A DNA stretch of 64,000 nucleotides from Vibrio tubiashii ATCC 19109. Its GTDB lineage: Bacteria > Pseudomonadota > Gammaproteobacteria > Enterobacterales > Vibrionaceae. Location: contig NZ_CP009354.1 of the NCBI RefSeq assembly GCF_000772105.1, forward strand, positions 2,604,001 through 2,668,000, in the 5' to 3' direction. This document shows positions 45,162 to 57,648 of the stretch, piece by piece; within the stretch, counting starts at the first letter, position 1; the number at the start of each line of letters is the position of its first letter. The notes beneath the pieces are model-generated. The model did no database searches and was not told where the DNA came from. It saw nothing but the letters and a program-made list of their open reading frames with translations. Both the position numbers and the translations under genes were made by a program.

Positions 45162-46397
45162 TTAGTCAGCTTGACGACGTAAGAACGCAGGGATATCAAG
45201 ATAGCCGCTTTCTTTATCTGCCTTAGGCGCTGCTGCACTTTGACCCGCACCCGAACCAGACGGTGTTGATGTCGTTGGCTGAGGAGTTACCTGAGGTTTT
45301 TCCTGCAAAGTTGGTGCCGCTTTTTCTTCCACTTTATTGACAGTCTGCTGAGCAGGTGCCGTTTGTGGTTGAGTCTGCGGTTGGGCAACAGGAGCGACTT
45401 TCGCTTTGCCACCCGCAACTAAAGTAATGTCAGGTTTCTTCTCGTTGCCAATACCAGTAGCAACAACGGTCACACGGATTTCATCAGCCATATCAGGATC
45501 TAATGAAGTACCGATTACGACTGTTGCGTTATCTGAAGCAAACGCTTTAACTGTGTTACCTACGGTCTCGAACTCATCTAGACGCATGTCTAGACCTGCC
45601 GTGATGTTAACCAACACACCGCGTGCTCCAGCAAGATCGATATCTTCTAGAAGTGGGCTAGAAATTGCCATTTCTGCCGCTTCTTCAGCACGATCTTCGC
45701 CTTTAGCAACACCGCTACCCATCATGGCATGACCCATTTCTGACATCACTGTTCTTACGTCAGCAAAGTCGACGTTAATCATGCCTGGACGAGTAATCAG
45801 TTCTGCAATACCTTGTACTGCATTCTTTAATACATCGTTCGCGCTAGCAAAGGCTTCAAGTAGTGTAATACCACGGCCAAGTACTTTAAGAAGCTTCTCG
45901 TTAGGAATCGTAATTAACGAGTCCACGTGCTTAGAAAGCTCTTCGATACCTTGCTCAGCAAAAGCTAAACGCTTTTTGCCTTCGAAGCTAAATGGCTTAG
46001 TAACTACAGCAACCGTTAGGATGCCTAGCTCTTTTGCCACTTCTGCAATAACAGGAGCTGCACCTGTACCAGTACCACCGCCCATACCAGCTGCGATAAA
46101 TACCATATCGGCACCGTTTAGCTCTTCTTTAATGCGATCGCGATCTTCGAGAGCTGCGTCACGTCCTACTTGAGGGTTCGCACCAGCACCAAGACCTTTG
46201 GTCATATCACCACCAATCTGAATAACACTATTCACACTGGTTTTACGAAGCGCCTGAGCATCAGTATTAATACTAATGAACTCAACACCTTCGATGGATT
46301 CACGTACCATGTGTTCAACGGCGTTACCGCCACCGCCACCAACCCCAACGACCTTAATAACTGCGTCGTCAGACATTTCCATCATCGGTTCAAACAT
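45162..46397 (-). CDS. ftsZ: cell division GTPase FtsZ
   Basis: Tubulin homologue that forms the Z ring at midcell. 411 residues. GTP-binding [13 protein letters not shown] near residue 18 and the tubulin signature [18 protein letters not shown] near 107; T7 loop [17 protein letters not shown] sequence near 205. A variable Pro/Gln/Thr/Ala linker (about 318-390) precedes the conserved C-terminal peptide [11 protein letters not shown] that binds FtsA and ZipA. It follows ftsA after 30 bp. Confidence 0.98.
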   Translation of the reverse strand: MFEPMMEMSDDAVIKVVGVGGGGGNAVEHMVRESIEGVEFISINTDAQALRKTSVNSVIQIGGDMTKGLGAGANPQVGRDAALEDRDRIKEELNGADMVFIAAGMGGGTGTGAAPVIAEVAKELGILTVAVVTKPFSFEGKKRLAFAEQGIEELSKHVDSLITIPNEKLLKVLGRGITLLEAFASANDVLKNAVQGIAELITRPGMINVDFADVRTVMSEMGHAMMGSGVAKGEDRAEEAAEMAISSPLLEDIDLAGARGVLVNITAGLDMRLDEFETVGNTVKAFASDNATVVIGTSLDPDMADEIRVTVVATGIGNEKKPDITLVAGGKAKVAPVAQPQTQPQTAPAQQTVNKVEEKAAPTLQEKPQVTPQPTTSTPSGSGAGQSAAAPKADKESGYLDIPAFLRRQAD

Positions 46398-46427
46398 GTG
46401 TTATCTCCGTTTTTCCTGCCGCTCAGG

Positions 46428-47690
46428 TTAAAACTCTTTTTGTATCCAATTACGCAAACGACCAAACAACCCCGTTACTGACGAACGCGCTGGCTCGTTG
46501 TACTCAGTATCGTCGTCAATTTGACTGTCTCTCGCATAATGAAGTAAACCAACTGCCGTAGAATGATACGGCTCTTTTACATACTCTGTTAAGCCGATTA
46601 CCCCGTGAGGTTTGCCGACTCTGACTTGGTTGCGGAAAACGCGTTCCGCACACTCGATAAGCCCTTCGGTTTTTGCCGCTCCACCGGTGAGCACCACACC
46701 TGCTGCTAGGTGATGTTTAATCCCTTCTTCGCGCAGCTTTTCTTGAACTGTATCGATGGTTTGATTAACCAGTCCCATAAGCTCAGTATAACGAGGCTCA
46801 ATCACTTCAGACAGTGTCTGTCTTTGCAAACTGCGTGATGGGCGCCCGCCAACGCTAGGAACGTTAACCGTGTCATCTTTACTGACTAGCTCACTAAGAG
46901 CACAGCCATAGTTAACTTTAATCTCTTCCGCATCACTCACTGGTGTACCGAAAGCAAAAGCGATATCGCTTGTCACCGCATTACCGGCATAAGAGAACAC
47001 TTCTGTATGACGTAGCGCGCCGCCAGTCCAAATGGAAACATCCATCGTACCGGCGCCAATATCTACCACACATACACCGAGCTCACGCTCATCTTCGGTA
47101 ATCACAGCATTGCTTGCTGCTAAACCGGAATAAACTAAGTGTTCAACTTTAAGCCCGCAGCGCTCAACCGCTTTAATAATATTTCTTGCCATATCATTGT
47201 GACAAGAAATTAGGTGTACGCTGACTTCCATGCGCACTCCTGATAAACCTAGCGGATTTTTAATCCCTTCTTGGTAATCAATCGTAAATTCTTGAGGAAT
47301 TACATGCAGAATGCGCTGTTCGTCACCTATTTTGATCGATTTTGCCGTATGGATTGCACGATCCATATCTTCTTGAGAAACCTCTTCATCAGAGATAGTT
47401 CCCATGCCTTTTTCAATACGGCTCGCAATGTGGCGCCCTGAAAGCGAAATAAAAACATTGCTAATTTGGCACTCGGCCATCAGCTCAGCTTCATCTACAG
47501 CTCGCTGGACGGACTTAACCACCGATTCAAGATCGTTTACGCCACCTTTATCCATCCCACGGGATAGGCAACTGCCTGCGCCAATAATGTTAATTTGACC
47601 ATCAGGCAATACTTCGCCTACGAGAGCCGATACGGTAGCAGTGCCTATATCAAGACCAACAATAATGTTGTCATCAGCGGTCTTAGTCAT
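46428..47690 (-). CDS. ftsA: cell division actin-like protein FtsA
   Basis: Actin-family ATPase that anchors FtsZ filaments to the inner membrane. 420 residues. Phosphate 1 motif VGLDIGTATVSALVGE near residue 11, 1C domain in the next 80-165, VVDIGAGTMDVSIW near 205, VVLTGGAAKTEGL near 334. The C-terminal amphipathic membrane-targeting helix LFGRLRNWIQKEF is intact. The start overlaps the ftsQ stop by 8 bp. Confidence 0.97.
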   Translation of the reverse strand: MTKTADDNIIVGLDIGTATVSALVGEVLPDGQINIIGAGSCLSRGMDKGGVNDLESVVKSVQRAVDEAELMAECQISNVFISLSGRHIASRIEKGMGTISDEEVSQEDMDRAIHTAKSIKIGDEQRILHVIPQEFTIDYQEGIKNPLGLSGVRMEVSVHLISCHNDMARNIIKAVERCGLKVEHLVYSGLAASNAVITEDERELGVCVVDIGAGTMDVSIWTGGALRHTEVFSYAGNAVTSDIAFAFGTPVSDAEEIKVNYGCALSELVSKDDTVNVPSVGGRPSRSLQRQTLSEVIEPRYTELMGLVNQTIDTVQEKLREEGIKHHLAAGVVLTGGAAKTEGLIECAERVFRNQVRVGKPHGVIGLTEYVKEPYHSTAVGLLHYARDSQIDDDTEYNEPARSSVTGLFGRLRNWIQKEF

Positions 47691-48465
47691 CTGAAGTCTC
47701 TTGTGCTAACTCTTGTTCTGGGAACCATCCTATTGATGCTCCCGTATCATACCTGAGGTCTATGTAGCTCACTCGCTGAGTGTCACTACCCAAATTCTTG
47801 TAAAGCGAAATAAAGCGTTCTATCCGCTCTTCTAACGACTCTTTGCCTAGCTCTAAACGAATGCCATTATCGAGGATGATTTGCCACGCTCGACGATCAT
47901 TTAAAACTAACGATGTGATCATTAGGTTAAGTGCTTCAAATCGCGGGCTAATGTCTCGCCATACCTGAAGAACTTCTTCACTAGTGCCTTGTGGGCCGTA
48001 TAGCTTGACGCGTTCTTCTTCCAGTTTGCCCATATCACCATCAAAAACCTGACCGTAATCATTGAGCAAAGCATTCCCATTCCAGATCGCCTCTGCATGG
48101 TGCTCTGTCAGAAAAACTTTAACCGTGTCTGGCCACTGCTTACGAATAGAGGCATGAGAAACCCAAGGGATCGATTCCGCCATGTTCTGCAATACATCCA
48201 CATCCTGAGACATAAATGTACCGACATGCTCAAGACGAGCAAAAGCTCGTTGAACATCTAAAGCAGATACATAGTGTAATTCGCCCTGAAGCACGATTTT
48301 TGAAAGGGGTAGACGTTGGTCGTCCCACATCCAAGTAATCGTTGAGTAGAGGAGAGAGCCAATTAACAACAAGACCACCAGCAAGAAACTACCACCGAGG
48401 GCATGCTCTTTTACTAGTGGCATAGCGGTTAAACGACGGCCTTCATTAAAAGCACTTTTAATCAA
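47683..48465 (-). CDS. ftsQ: cell division protein FtsQ
   Basis: Bitopic divisome protein bridging FtsB/FtsL and later proteins. 260 residues: short cytoplasmic tail, one membrane segment at about residues 27-46 (GGSFLLVVLLLIGSLLYSTI), a POTRA domain (PLSKIVLQGELHYVSALDVQRAF near 53) and a beta domain. The frame has no upstream ATG; the start appears to be TTG at 48465, nine bases after AAGGA, giving a family-like N-terminus. A rare TTG start may keep FtsQ low. The next ATG (48423) would remove 14 residues. Confidence 0.92.
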   Translation of the reverse strand: MIKSAFNEGRRLTAMPLVKEHALGGSFLLVVLLLIGSLLYSTITWMWDDQRLPLSKIVLQGELHYVSALDVQRAFARLEHVGTFMSQDVDVLQNMAESIPWVSHASIRKQWPDTVKVFLTEHHAEAIWNGNALLNDYGQVFDGDMGKLEEERVKLYGPQGTSEEVLQVWRDISPRFEALNLMITSLVLNDRRAWQIILDNGIRLELGKESLEERIERFISLYKNLGSDTQRVSYIDLRYDTGASIGWFPEQELAQETSDD

Positions 48466-48650
48466 AGTCCATAGTCCTTGCCATTAGCTCGCTTATTCTT
48501 TCCCTATCCCAATTCGTATAATAGAGGCAAAAGCACTTACTTTAACCTTCGGATTATACTGGCGTCCTAGAAAGTATCAAACACTGAAAGTGATAAATCG
48601 CTACTTAAAATGCAATAAGTGACGCAAATACCCAAAATTCGATGTTTTAA

Positions 48651-50111
48651 CTAGGCCTGAGTCATCTTATCGATACTTAACTCAAAAGCAGCAAGCTGTT
48701 TAGCTACTTTACCGACATCACCCGCACCCTGAGTTAGTACTAAGTCACCATCTTGTAAAACATTAGCGAGAACTGAAGGTAACGCCTTGCTTTCAGGGAC
48801 AAAAATTGGATCAAGCTTGCCACGACTGCGAATCGTACGGCATAGAGCCCGACCATCTGCCCCTGCAATTGGTTTCTCACCTGCCGAATAAACATCGAGC
48901 ATGATCAGAACATCCACTTGCTCTAAAACATTGGCGAAATCATCGTAAAGATCGCGCGTTCGGCTATAGCGGTGAGGTTGGAAGATCATCACTAGACGCT
49001 TATCTTTCCAACCATTACGTGCTGCTTGAATGGTCACATCGACTTCTGTCGGGTGGTGTCCGTAGTCATCAACCAACATTGCCTGACCATTACCCGTGTC
49101 AAACTCGCCCAGATGGTCAAATCGACGGCCTGTGCCTTGTGTGCCCGCCATCGCATTCAAAATCGCTTCGTCTGCAATGTCATCTTCGGTCGCAACCGCA
49201 ATCGCGGCTGAAGCATTCAAGGCATTGTGGCGTCCCGGAATATTCAGCGTAATATCGAGGTCAGCTTTACCTTGACGGATAACCGTGAACTTACCTTGCT
49301 GACCTTCCTGACGGTAGTTATCAATGCGTACATCCGCATCTTCAGAGAAACCATAGGTAATCACTTGGCGACTGATCTTCGGCACTAATTCTCGTACAAC
49401 AGGATCGTCAATACAAACAATCGCTTGGCCGTAAAATGGCAGATTATGTAAGAAATCGATGAAAGTTTGCTTTAAGGTCTCGAAATCCCCACCATAAGTA
49501 TCCATATGATCCGCTTCGATATTAGTTACGATGCTCACCATAGGTTGAAGGTGTAAGAAGGACGCGTCGCTCTCGTCTGCTTCCGCAATCAAGATACGGC
49601 TAGAACCTAAGCGCGCATTGGTACCTGCACTCTTAACCAATCCGCCGTTGACGAAGGTTGGATCGAGACCAGCTTCTGAGTAGATCTGAGTAACTAGTGC
49701 TGTGGTGGTGGTTTTACCATGCGTCCCCGCAACCGCAATACCGTGGCGGAATCGCATCAGCTCTGCCAACATCTCAGCACGGCGAACCACAGGAATACGC
49801 GCTGCTCGCGCGGCAATAATCTCTGGGTTCTCTTCGTTTATCGCTGTTGAGACGACAACAACGCTTGCTTTAGCAACGTTCTCTTCTGCATGGCCGATAT
49901 AGACAGTGGCACCTTTTTGCGTTAAACGCTCTGTCACCGGGTTTTCAGCAATATCTGAACCTGAGATTTGGTAGCCTTCGTTAAGCAGCACTTCTGCAAT
50001 GCCACTCATCCCTGCACCACCAATGCCGATAAAGTGAATACATTTCACGCGGCGCATCTCTGGCACCATAGCGCGAATTTGAGCTAAATCTTGAGTATGT
50101 TGAATTGTCAT
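48651..50111 (-). CDS. murC: UDP-N-acetylmuramate--L-alanine ligase
   Basis: ATP-dependent ligase adding L-Ala to UDP-MurNAc. 486 residues. N-terminal Rossmann [18 protein letters not shown] near residue 25, ATP-binding [14 protein letters not shown] near 126, [30 protein letters not shown] near 178-207, and C-terminal [18 protein letters not shown] near 350. In E. coli ddlB follows murC; here there is only a 185-bp gap before ftsQ, as in other vibrios. Confidence 0.97.
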   Translation of the reverse strand: MTIQHTQDLAQIRAMVPEMRRVKCIHFIGIGGAGMSGIAEVLLNEGYQISGSDIAENPVTERLTQKGATVYIGHAEENVAKASVVVVSTAINEENPEIIAARAARIPVVRRAEMLAELMRFRHGIAVAGTHGKTTTTALVTQIYSEAGLDPTFVNGGLVKSAGTNARLGSSRILIAEADESDASFLHLQPMVSIVTNIEADHMDTYGGDFETLKQTFIDFLHNLPFYGQAIVCIDDPVVRELVPKISRQVITYGFSEDADVRIDNYRQEGQQGKFTVIRQGKADLDITLNIPGRHNALNASAAIAVATEDDIADEAILNAMAGTQGTGRRFDHLGEFDTGNGQAMLVDDYGHHPTEVDVTIQAARNGWKDKRLVMIFQPHRYSRTRDLYDDFANVLEQVDVLIMLDVYSAGEKPIAGADGRALCRTIRSRGKLDPIFVPESKALPSVLANVLQDGDLVLTQGAGDVGKVAKQLAAFELSIDKMTQA

Positions 50112-50122
50112 GAATCTTCTCG

Positions 50123-51184
50123 TTATTTCGTCAGTGCAACAATGGCTTCAGCCACCACTTTATCTGCATCTAACTTAGCAGCCCTACGAGCCTCGCTCGC
50201 CATAGCCTTTAGTTTGCTTCGATCCAGTGCCTTAATCTCAGACACTAGCTTGTCAACCGTCAGTTCAGGCTGCTCAATCATTTTTGCTGCGCCACATTCT
50301 ACCAAGTGGTCAGCATTTAAAGCTTGTTGTCGGTCTTTATGCATAAATGGGATAAAGATTGCACCTACCCCAGCAGCAGAGACCTCTGATACCGTTAACG
50401 CACCTGAGCGGCAAACCAGTAAATCTGCCCAGTCATACGCCTTGGCGACATCGTCAATAAACTCGGTTACTTGTGCATTTTGCACATTATTTGCTTGGTA
50501 TGCCTGCGTCACTTCATCGCGGTTGTTCTTGCCTGCTTGGTGGCGAATCTCAAACTCATCGCCTAGCTTAGCCATTACATCAGGTAAGGTGCGGTTAAGT
50601 ATTTGCGCGCCTTGGCTGCCACCCATGACTAGAATACGTACTTTGCTATCACGCTCAGCCATGCGTTGCTCAGGCTCGCTAATTGCAACCAAATCTTCTC
50701 TCACTGGGTTGCCAACAACCTCAGCATTAGGAAATGCTCCTGGGAACGCTTGAAAAACCTTCTTGGCAATCTTAGACAACCACTGATTAGTTAAACCCGC
50801 GACAGCATTCTGCTCATGCAGCACCACAGGAATACCCAGTAGCCAAGCAGCAATACCACCCGGCCCGCTAACGTAGCCGCCCATTCCTAGCACAGCATCT
50901 GGCTGCCAACGCTTCATATGCGCCCTAGCCTGCATAATTGCATTTAGGATCTGAAAGGGTGCTTTAATCAAGCGAGCAATACCTTGACCTCGTAGACCTT
51001 TTACCTTGATAAAGTCGATCTCAATGCCATGTTTGGGCACTAGGTCGGCTTCCATTCTGTCTGCGGTGCCTAACCAGCGAATCTCCCACCCTTGAGATTG
51101 AAGTTGTTTAGCAACCGCAAGACCTGGGAATACGTGACCGCCAGTACCACCAGCCATCACCATTAATCGTTTATTCTTTTTCAT
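50123..51184 (-). CDS. murG: UDP-GlcNAc:lipid I GlcNAc transferase MurG
   Basis: Membrane-associated glycosyltransferase that makes lipid II. The ATG at 51184 gives 353 residues starting [26 protein letters not shown] with the G-loop [10 protein letters not shown]. Second G-loop [11 protein letters not shown] near 190, UDP-GlcNAc-binding [26 protein letters not shown] near 260-285. The start lies inside ftsW's last codons (14-bp overlap). A GTG ten codons upstream is in frame but deeper in ftsW. Confidence 0.96.
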   Translation of the reverse strand: MKKNKRLMVMAGGTGGHVFPGLAVAKQLQSQGWEIRWLGTADRMEADLVPKHGIEIDFIKVKGLRGQGIARLIKAPFQILNAIMQARAHMKRWQPDAVLGMGGYVSGPGGIAAWLLGIPVVLHEQNAVAGLTNQWLSKIAKKVFQAFPGAFPNAEVVGNPVREDLVAISEPEQRMAERDSKVRILVMGGSQGAQILNRTLPDVMAKLGDEFEIRHQAGKNNRDEVTQAYQANNVQNAQVTEFIDDVAKAYDWADLLVCRSGALTVSEVSAAGVGAIFIPFMHKDRQQALNADHLVECGAAKMIEQPELTVDKLVSEIKALDRSKLKAMASEARRAAKLDADKVVAEAIVALTK

Positions 51185-52367
51185 CGTTATCTGTGTTTTG
51201 TTGTGTTTCTGCACTGGCTATACGGCATTCATAATCAATGCGCAGCAATATCGATACAGCGACTGACATAATGATCAAACTTGAACCACCATAACTGATC
51301 AGTGGTAGTGTTAAACCTTTGGTTGGCACCATACCTGCCGCAGCGCCAACATTCACTAAGGTTTGAAAAGCAAACCAAATACCTATACCAAATGCTAGGT
51401 AACCGCCAAACAGCTGGTTGTTGTCAAAAGCTTTGCGGCCAATAAATATCGCTTTCAGCACCAAACTAAAAATCAGCATCAAGATTAAAACCACACCCAC
51501 ATAACCCAACTCTTCGGCCAAAACGGCGAATACAAAGTCAGTATGTGCTTCTGGTAAGTACTCAAGTTTTTGGATTGAGTTACCAAGACCTTGACCAAAC
51601 CACTCTCCACGACCAAACGCCATTAACGACTGGGTCAACTGGTAGCCACTGCCGAACGGGTCTTCCCACGGGTCGAGGAATGAGGTGACGCGGCGCATAC
51701 GATAGGGCTCGATGTAAATCAGAGTGGCAACCGAGAGCAGTCCAACCACCATCAAAGCCAGAAACTGAGTGAGTTTAGCGCCGGCGATAAACAGCATGCC
51801 AAACAGAGTCACCAACATTACGACCACTGTACCTAAGTCTGGTTGCAGTAGCAGTAGACTGGCTAAGGTAGCAAAAACAATAATAGGTTTAATAAAGCCA
51901 CCGAAAAAGCTCGACCTCACTTCTTCATTTTTACGTACCAGATAACCGGACATAAAGATAAACAGCGATAACTTAGCCACCTCAGCGGGTTGTAAGTTAA
52001 ACAAGCCAAGAGGGATCCAACGTGATGCCCCATTTACCGATTTACCCGCCACCAGCACAACGAAGAGCAGGAATATCGATAGCAGCAACAACCAAGTGCT
52101 GTATTGCGCCCACCGCTTAGTAGGTACTTGTAGGATTACCGCAGATGTCGACAGCGCCAAAACCAGAAAGATGGCGTGGCGGAACATAAAGTGGAACGGT
52201 TGATCTGTTAAGCGTGAGCTAATTGGGAAAGAAGCAGAAGTCACCATCACTAAACCTGTTAGCATTAGGCCTAATGAAATCCATACCAATTGACGGTCAT
52301 ACAAAGCCTCGGGTGAAGCTGAAGTCACCCAACGTTTAATACTGCCAAAGACGTTTTGAATCTGCAT
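51171..52367 (-). CDS. ftsW: septal peptidoglycan polymerase FtsW
   Basis: SEDS-family glycosyltransferase partner of FtsI. 398 residues with about 10 membrane segments. SEDS hallmarks: [23 protein letters not shown] near residue 122, [24 protein letters not shown] near 173, [21 protein letters not shown] near 273, and [18 protein letters not shown] near 352. N-terminal cytoplasmic tail of about 28 residues. Between murD and murG as in E. coli. Confidence 0.96.
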   Translation of the reverse strand: MQIQNVFGSIKRWVTSASPEALYDRQLVWISLGLMLTGLVMVTSASFPISSRLTDQPFHFMFRHAIFLVLALSTSAVILQVPTKRWAQYSTWLLLLSIFLLFVVLVAGKSVNGASRWIPLGLFNLQPAEVAKLSLFIFMSGYLVRKNEEVRSSFFGGFIKPIIVFATLASLLLLQPDLGTVVVMLVTLFGMLFIAGAKLTQFLALMVVGLLSVATLIYIEPYRMRRVTSFLDPWEDPFGSGYQLTQSLMAFGRGEWFGQGLGNSIQKLEYLPEAHTDFVFAVLAEELGYVGVVLILMLIFSLVLKAIFIGRKAFDNNQLFGGYLAFGIGIWFAFQTLVNVGAAAGMVPTKGLTLPLISYGGSSLIIMSVAVSILLRIDYECRIASAETQQNTDNDEKE

Positions 52368-52381
52368 ATATCTCGGTGAAT

Positions 52382-53704
52382 TTAAGCGTAAGCTTTTGCA
52401 AGCTCGGTAAAGGCATCGCCGCGAGCCATAAAATTATTAAACTGATCAAAGCTCGCACAAGCAGGTGATAATAGCACCATATCACCGGATGAAACTTGAG
52501 TGGCAACCCATTTGATGATTTCGTGCATGGTATCAAAACGTTTCGCACTACTGTGTAGCGGCATAAACTGTTCGCCATCTTCACCAAAGCAGCACAGCTG
52601 TACGTTGAGCGACTTTAAAATCGGGGCAAGTTCAGAGAAATCAGCACCTTTACCGACACCACCAACTAACAAGTAGAGTTTACCTTCAAGCTCTAATCCT
52701 GCTAACGCTGCCATTGTGCTAGCAACATTGGTCGCCTTAGAATCATTGACCCACTTAACACCTTGATTATCGGCAACAACCTGGCATCTGTGTGTCAAAC
52801 CGTTGTAAGACTTAAGTGCGGATAGCCCTTTCGCCACATCAACTCCAGCTTCGGTCAGCAGAGCTAAAACGACTAAAGCATTGGCGACGTTATGTCGACC
52901 AACTAAGGAAAGATCACTACTGGCACAAATAGGCTTGCCATCGATGGCTAGATATTCTGTCTTTTCGTGTTCTAGGAGTGAGAAGCGCGTCGCTTGGTTA
53001 AGACTAAACTCGACTAAATTACTGGCCTGCTCAGGATAGGTAGCTCGGTCATCAGCATTCACAATACAAGCACTAGCATGATTGAAAATACGCAGCTTAG
53101 CTTGACGGTAATCCTCCATCCCTTGGTAGCGATCCATGTGGTCTTCGGAAAGATTAAGGAAAGCCGCCGCTCTCGGAGCGAGAGATGAGGTGGTTTCAAG
53201 TTGGAAGCTCGAAAGCTCCAATACATAAAGGTCAGCGTCTTGCCTTAGCAAATCTAAAGCAGGCACACCAATATTGCCGCCAACTCCAACCTTTAAACCA
53301 GTCGCTTGAGCAACTTGACCAGTCCAGTCAGTCACAGTGCTTTTACCGTTTGATCCAGTAATCGCAATGACTGGCTTGTTGACTTGCCAAGCAAACAGTT
53401 CGATATCACCAACGACGAGAATCTTGGCATTAATGACTTGCTCAATCTCTGGCAGCGCAAGCGCTATACCTGGATTAGTCACTACCAAATCTGCGGCCAT
53501 CAACCACGCTTGATTCCAGCCCCCTGAGTGCAGTTCAACACCTTCAGGCAGAGAGTCTCTGCCCGGAGGATTATCTCGGGTATCGATAACTCGAATATCA
53601 AGTGTTTTAGGTAATTCTTGCAAGTGTTTAACGACAGAGAGCCCGGTAATACCGAGCCCTACAACCACCACTTTCTCAATACCTTGCCAGCGGTCAATGG
53701 TCAT
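52382..53704 (-). CDS. murD: UDP-MurNAc-L-alanine--D-glutamate ligase
   Basis: 440 residues, Mur ligase. N-terminal [18 protein letters not shown] near residue 12, ATP loop [17 protein letters not shown] near 112, [32 protein letters not shown] near 155-186, [16 protein letters not shown] near 260, and [12 protein letters not shown] near 340. Adds D-Glu to UDP-MurNAc-Ala. Tight 14-bp gaps to mraY and ftsW. Confidence 0.97.
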   Translation of the reverse strand: MTIDRWQGIEKVVVVGLGITGLSVVKHLQELPKTLDIRVIDTRDNPPGRDSLPEGVELHSGGWNQAWLMAADLVVTNPGIALALPEIEQVINAKILVVGDIELFAWQVNKPVIAITGSNGKSTVTDWTGQVAQATGLKVGVGGNIGVPALDLLRQDADLYVLELSSFQLETTSSLAPRAAAFLNLSEDHMDRYQGMEDYRQAKLRIFNHASACIVNADDRATYPEQASNLVEFSLNQATRFSLLEHEKTEYLAIDGKPICASSDLSLVGRHNVANALVVLALLTEAGVDVAKGLSALKSYNGLTHRCQVVADNQGVKWVNDSKATNVASTMAALAGLELEGKLYLLVGGVGKGADFSELAPILKSLNVQLCCFGEDGEQFMPLHSSAKRFDTMHEIIKWVATQVSSGDMVLLSPACASFDQFNNFMARGDAFTELAKAYA

Positions 53705-53718
53705 TGTGTATGATTTCC

Positions 53719-54801
53719 TTATCGAACTTTAAGAGTCGCTAGACCAATAAGCACGAGAACAATAGAGATGATCCAAAAACGTACAATCACTCGTGGTTCC
53801 GGCCAGCCTTTTAGCTCGTAGTGGTGATGGATAGGCGCCATGCGGAAGATACGTTGACCACGTAGTTTGTATGAACCAACCTGAAGAATCACAGACAGAG
53901 TTTCCATAACGAAAACACCGCCCATAATAACCAAAACAAACTCTTGACGAACCAGTACCGCGATAGTGCCTAGTGCGCCGCCCAAGGCTAATGAACCCAC
54001 ATCACCCATAAATACTTGAGCTGGGTAGGTGTTAAACCATAAGAACCCTAATCCGGCGCCAACAATTGCCGTACACACAACCACCAATTCAGAGGCTTGC
54101 GGAATGTGTGGTATATGCAGGTAGTTAGCAAAGTTCACGTTACCTGTCGCCCAAGCAATGGCGGCAAAACCTGCGGAAACCAGTACGGTCGGCATAATCG
54201 CTAGCCCATCGAGACCATCGGTTAAGTTCACTGCATTACTGGTACCTACGATAACGAAGTAGGTAAGAACGATGTACATCAGTCCTAATTGAGGCATCAC
54301 TTCTTTAAAGAAAGGCACCACTAATTGAGTCGCGGCGGTATCTTTACCGTGAGCGTATAGAGCAAAGGCTACCACTAGCGCAATCGCCGATTGCCAAAAG
54401 TACTTCCATCGGGCAATCAATCCATCGGTATTCTTGCGCACCACTTTGCGATAATCATCAACGAAACCAATCGCCCCATAGCCAAGCAGTACCGCAAGTA
54501 CAGCCCAAACATAAGGGTTCGACAAATCAGCCCAAAGCAGTGCCGTGGTCACGATGGCGGTCAAAATCATGATACCGCCCATGGTCGGCGTACCACGTTT
54601 ACTAAAGTGAGATTCTGGCCCTTCGTTACGCACAACCTGACCAATTTGCAGCAGTTGCAAACGTCTGATCATAATCGGGCCCATCCAGAGTGAAATGCCG
54701 AGTGCGGTTAACACACTGACAATCGCACGGAACGACAGGTATTCGAATAATCGGAAGAATGAAAAATATGGCTGTAGCAGCTCAGCAAGCCAAATAATCA
54801 T
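53719..54801 (-). CDS. mraY: phospho-MurNAc-pentapeptide transferase MraY
   Basis: Integral membrane enzyme that moves phospho-MurNAc-pentapeptide to undecaprenyl phosphate to make lipid I. 360 residues, 10 membrane segments. Signatures: [13 protein letters not shown] near residue 69, [17 protein letters not shown] near 112, [16 protein letters not shown] near 188, [15 protein letters not shown] near 264, [26 protein letters not shown] near 320. Start overlaps murF by ATGA. Confidence 0.98.
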   Translation of the reverse strand: MIIWLAELLQPYFSFFRLFEYLSFRAIVSVLTALGISLWMGPIMIRRLQLLQIGQVVRNEGPESHFSKRGTPTMGGIMILTAIVTTALLWADLSNPYVWAVLAVLLGYGAIGFVDDYRKVVRKNTDGLIARWKYFWQSAIALVVAFALYAHGKDTAATQLVVPFFKEVMPQLGLMYIVLTYFVIVGTSNAVNLTDGLDGLAIMPTVLVSAGFAAIAWATGNVNFANYLHIPHIPQASELVVVCTAIVGAGLGFLWFNTYPAQVFMGDVGSLALGGALGTIAVLVRQEFVLVIMGGVFVMETLSVILQVGSYKLRGQRIFRMAPIHHHYELKGWPEPRVIVRFWIISIVLVLIGLATLKVR

Positions 54802-56156
54802 GTATGCATCTCCTTGACAGCAGTAGCAATTTTGCTCATTCCTGCACTATTAGCCCCTTTGACTAACAGTGTTTGAGCTTGTTGACTCTGTTCAATCTGC
54901 TGTTTTATATAATCAATCATGCTTTGGTGATCTTCAAAATGAATCCCACCACACTCTTCACTGATCGCTTTTGCGTCAGCACCATAAGTAAGCACGTGTT
55001 CAAATTTGAATGGGGCAGCATGTTCCCCGACTTGACGATGAAGTGCAAGACTTTCATCACCTAACTCGGCCATATTACCCAAAATTAACCAACGTTCTCC
55101 GCTAAAGCCAGAAAGGAGATCAGCAGCCGCTTTCATAGCAGGTACGCTGGCATTGTAGCTGTCATCGATAAGCTTGACCGTCTCACTTAACTCAACTAAC
55201 TCAACACGGCCTTTTACTTTGCTGAGTTGAGCCAACCCGCTTTTAACCAACTCAAGCGATGCACCAAGTTCTAACGCTAGTGCGGTTGCAGATAGCGCAT
55301 TCGCCACATTGTGCTGACCAATAATGCCAAGCTTAACTTCAACACTGCCAATCGGTGCCACAAGCGTAAACTGCGCCTCACCCACTTCATTGAGTGAGAT
55401 GTTGCTGGCAAAGTAGTCCGCAGAAGCGTCCTTGACCGAGAAAGTCTTGATGGTTTTGTCTGCTAATACGGCTTGCCAATAGTCACCACCATGACTATCA
55501 AGGTTAACAATCGCAACAGAACCCGCTTTTAAACCTTGGTAGATTTCACCTTTAGCTTGCTTTACCCCATCCATCGAGCCAAAGCCCTCAAGGTGAGCAG
55601 CGGCAACATTATTAACCAGTGCGACATCAGGCTGAACCAGTTGGGTGGTGTAGGCAATTTCACCAATGTGATTTGCCCCCATCTCAATCACAGCAAAATC
55701 ATCTTCTGGCGTTGAACGTAGCAAGGTCAGCGGAACACCAATGTCGTTGTTGAAGTTTCCAGCCGTGAATAACACGCGGCCTTTCTGCTCCATAATACTG
55801 GCAACCATTTCTTTTACTGTGGTCTTACCGCAGCTCCCCGTAATAGCAACGGTTGGCGTTGAGCAAGTGTGGTGCACCAGAGAACCAAGTTGACCAAGAG
55901 CAAGCTTAGTATCTTTAACGAGTAATTGAGGTACATCAGCTTCAACAATGCGGCTCATCAATAGAGCTCCTGCACCTGATTCCACTGCCTGAGCGGCAAA
56001 ATCGTGCGCATCAAATCGCTCGCCAACTAAAGCAATAAACAATGCGCCAGTTTCAATGGCGCGCGTATCGGTTGATACTGAATTTATCACTAAATCATTA
56101 CCGATCAGTTCAGCGTCCAGCGATTCGGCAATCTGGCTTAACATCAAAGAAATCAT
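54798..56156 (-). CDS. murF: UDP-MurNAc-tripeptide--D-alanyl-D-alanine ligase
   Basis: 452 residues; adds D-Ala-D-Ala to complete the UDP-MurNAc-pentapeptide. ATP loop [18 protein letters not shown] near residue 108, [34 protein letters not shown] near 158-192, [15 protein letters not shown] near 330, [13 protein letters not shown] near 355. Overlaps murE by ATGA and mraY by ATGA, so the trio is translationally coupled. A ddl gene that makes the D-Ala-D-Ala substrate is not in the window. Confidence 0.97.
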   Translation of the reverse strand: MISLMLSQIAESLDAELIGNDLVINSVSTDTRAIETGALFIALVGERFDAHDFAAQAVESGAGALLMSRIVEADVPQLLVKDTKLALGQLGSLVHHTCSTPTVAITGSCGKTTVKEMVASIMEQKGRVLFTAGNFNNDIGVPLTLLRSTPEDDFAVIEMGANHIGEIAYTTQLVQPDVALVNNVAAAHLEGFGSMDGVKQAKGEIYQGLKAGSVAIVNLDSHGGDYWQAVLADKTIKTFSVKDASADYFASNISLNEVGEAQFTLVAPIGSVEVKLGIIGQHNVANALSATALALELGASLELVKSGLAQLSKVKGRVELVELSETVKLIDDSYNASVPAMKAAADLLSGFSGERWLILGNMAELGDESLALHRQVGEHAAPFKFEHVLTYGADAKAISEECGGIHFEDHQSMIDYIKQQIEQSQQAQTLLVKGANSAGMSKIATAVKEMHT

Positions 56157-57637
56157 GCATTGTTCTCCAACAGTTGCTGTGCTGATTCACGATCGGAGTA
56201 GTGAAGCGTTTCGTTAGCCATTACTTGATAATCTTCATGACCTTTACCCGCAAGTAAAATGATGTCATCAGACTGACTATTCTCTAAAGCATATTTCAGC
56301 GCATCAAACCGGCTGTGCTGTACGATTGCGCTGTCAGGGTTAGTCATGCCTGCGAGCATATCTTGGACAATCTGTTGCGGTGATTCACTGCGAGGGTTGT
56401 CATCGGTAAGAATGATATGGTCCGCTAAGCGCTCACCAATTTCCGCCATCATCGGGCGCTTACCAGTATCGCGATCACCGCCACAACCAAAAATAGCCCA
56501 AAGCCTACCTTGGCAGTGAACTCGGAGTGCTTGCAGGGCTTTTTCAAGTGCATCTGGTGTGTGAGCGTAATCAACGACAACCTTGGCTTTTTCTTTGCTA
56601 GCAAACAGCTCCATACGGCCAATCACAGGCTTTAGTGAACGTGCCGTTGCAATCAACTTTTGCTTATCAATACCAAGACAAAGCAAAGTCACCATAGCGA
56701 GTAAGACATTATTGGCATTGAATTCCCCAATAAGAGGAACACTGATCGTGCCTGAACCAAATGCGCCTGCAAAATCGAGGGTAATACCCGATTCAGAGTA
56801 ACTAACTTGCTCTGCCCACACTGTACGTGGATGATCACTCGGCTTAAGGGTAACCGCAATGGCATTGTCTAGGCGATTGAACCACTCTGCTCCAACCGGA
56901 TCATCAATATTGAGCACCGCTTGCTTGCAGATATGTTGGCTAAATAGCGAGAACTTGGCTTCTGCGTACTCTTCCATCGTACCGTGATAATCTAAGTGAT
57001 CACGGCTTAAGTTAGAAAAAGCACCAACCTCAAATTCCACGGCTCTAACACGCCCTTGAACCAAACCATGAGAAGAGACTTCTAAAGCGGTATAGTCAGC
57101 GCCTTGTTGCTCCAACGAATGTAACGTTTGAAGAATCTCAATCGCACTGCCCGTGGTGTTTTTCGCCACTTTAAGATCGGCAAGAAAACCGTTGCCTGTG
57201 GTACCCATCACCGCCGCTTTTTTCTCGACAAGATCAAGCCACTGAGCAATTAACTGAGTAATGGTGGTTTTACCATTGGTGCCAGTGACACCAATGAGCT
57301 TATTGTTAGTCAACGGATACAAACGCTTGGCAAGCGCAGATAAATGCTGCCCTAAGTTGCCAAGATAGATCACAGGAACATCACCTTGCAGTTCAACCTG
57401 ACCATGTGGATGAGACTCACACGCCTCAGCAATAATTGCATTTGCGCCTTGCTCGATAGCGATTGGAATAAAATGTCGTCCATCGACTGCATGCCCTTTT
57501 ACCGCCACAAAGGTTGAACCTTGCGAGACATTTCGGCTATCAAGTTCTAGGCTCTGAACAATCACACTTGCCCCTGGGCGGTTAGAGATATCCACCCACG
57601 GAGAAAGTAACATGGCTAAGGTCAGTTCCTTCGACAT
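56153..57637 (-). CDS. murE: UDP-MurNAc-tripeptide synthetase (meso-DAP adding)
   Basis: 494 residues; adds meso-DAP to UDP-MurNAc-Ala-Glu. ATP loop [18 protein letters not shown] near residue 115; [22 protein letters not shown] near 180; [21 protein letters not shown] near 208; [15 protein letters not shown] near 353. The DNPRSESP motif near 414 ([13 protein letters not shown]) specifies DAP instead of lysine, as expected in a Gram-negative. Confidence 0.97.
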   Translation of the reverse strand: MSKELTLAMLLSPWVDISNRPGASVIVQSLELDSRNVSQGSTFVAVKGHAVDGRHFIPIAIEQGANAIIAEACESHPHGQVELQGDVPVIYLGNLGQHLSALAKRLYPLTNNKLIGVTGTNGKTTITQLIAQWLDLVEKKAAVMGTTGNGFLADLKVAKNTTGSAIEILQTLHSLEQQGADYTALEVSSHGLVQGRVRAVEFEVGAFSNLSRDHLDYHGTMEEYAEAKFSLFSQHICKQAVLNIDDPVGAEWFNRLDNAIAVTLKPSDHPRTVWAEQVSYSESGITLDFAGAFGSGTISVPLIGEFNANNVLLAMVTLLCLGIDKQKLIATARSLKPVIGRMELFASKEKAKVVVDYAHTPDALEKALQALRVHCQGRLWAIFGCGGDRDTGKRPMMAEIGERLADHIILTDDNPRSESPQQIVQDMLAGMTNPDSAIVQHSRFDALKYALENSQSDDIILLAGKGHEDYQVMANETLHYSDRESAQQLLENNA

Positions 57638-57648
57638 AGTAAACTCAC

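Noticed and set aside
48466..48650. A remnant of ddl between murC and ftsQ
   Set aside because: The 185-bp gap has no ATP-grasp-like coding sequence in any frame; absence of ddl here is usual in vibrios as far as I recall.
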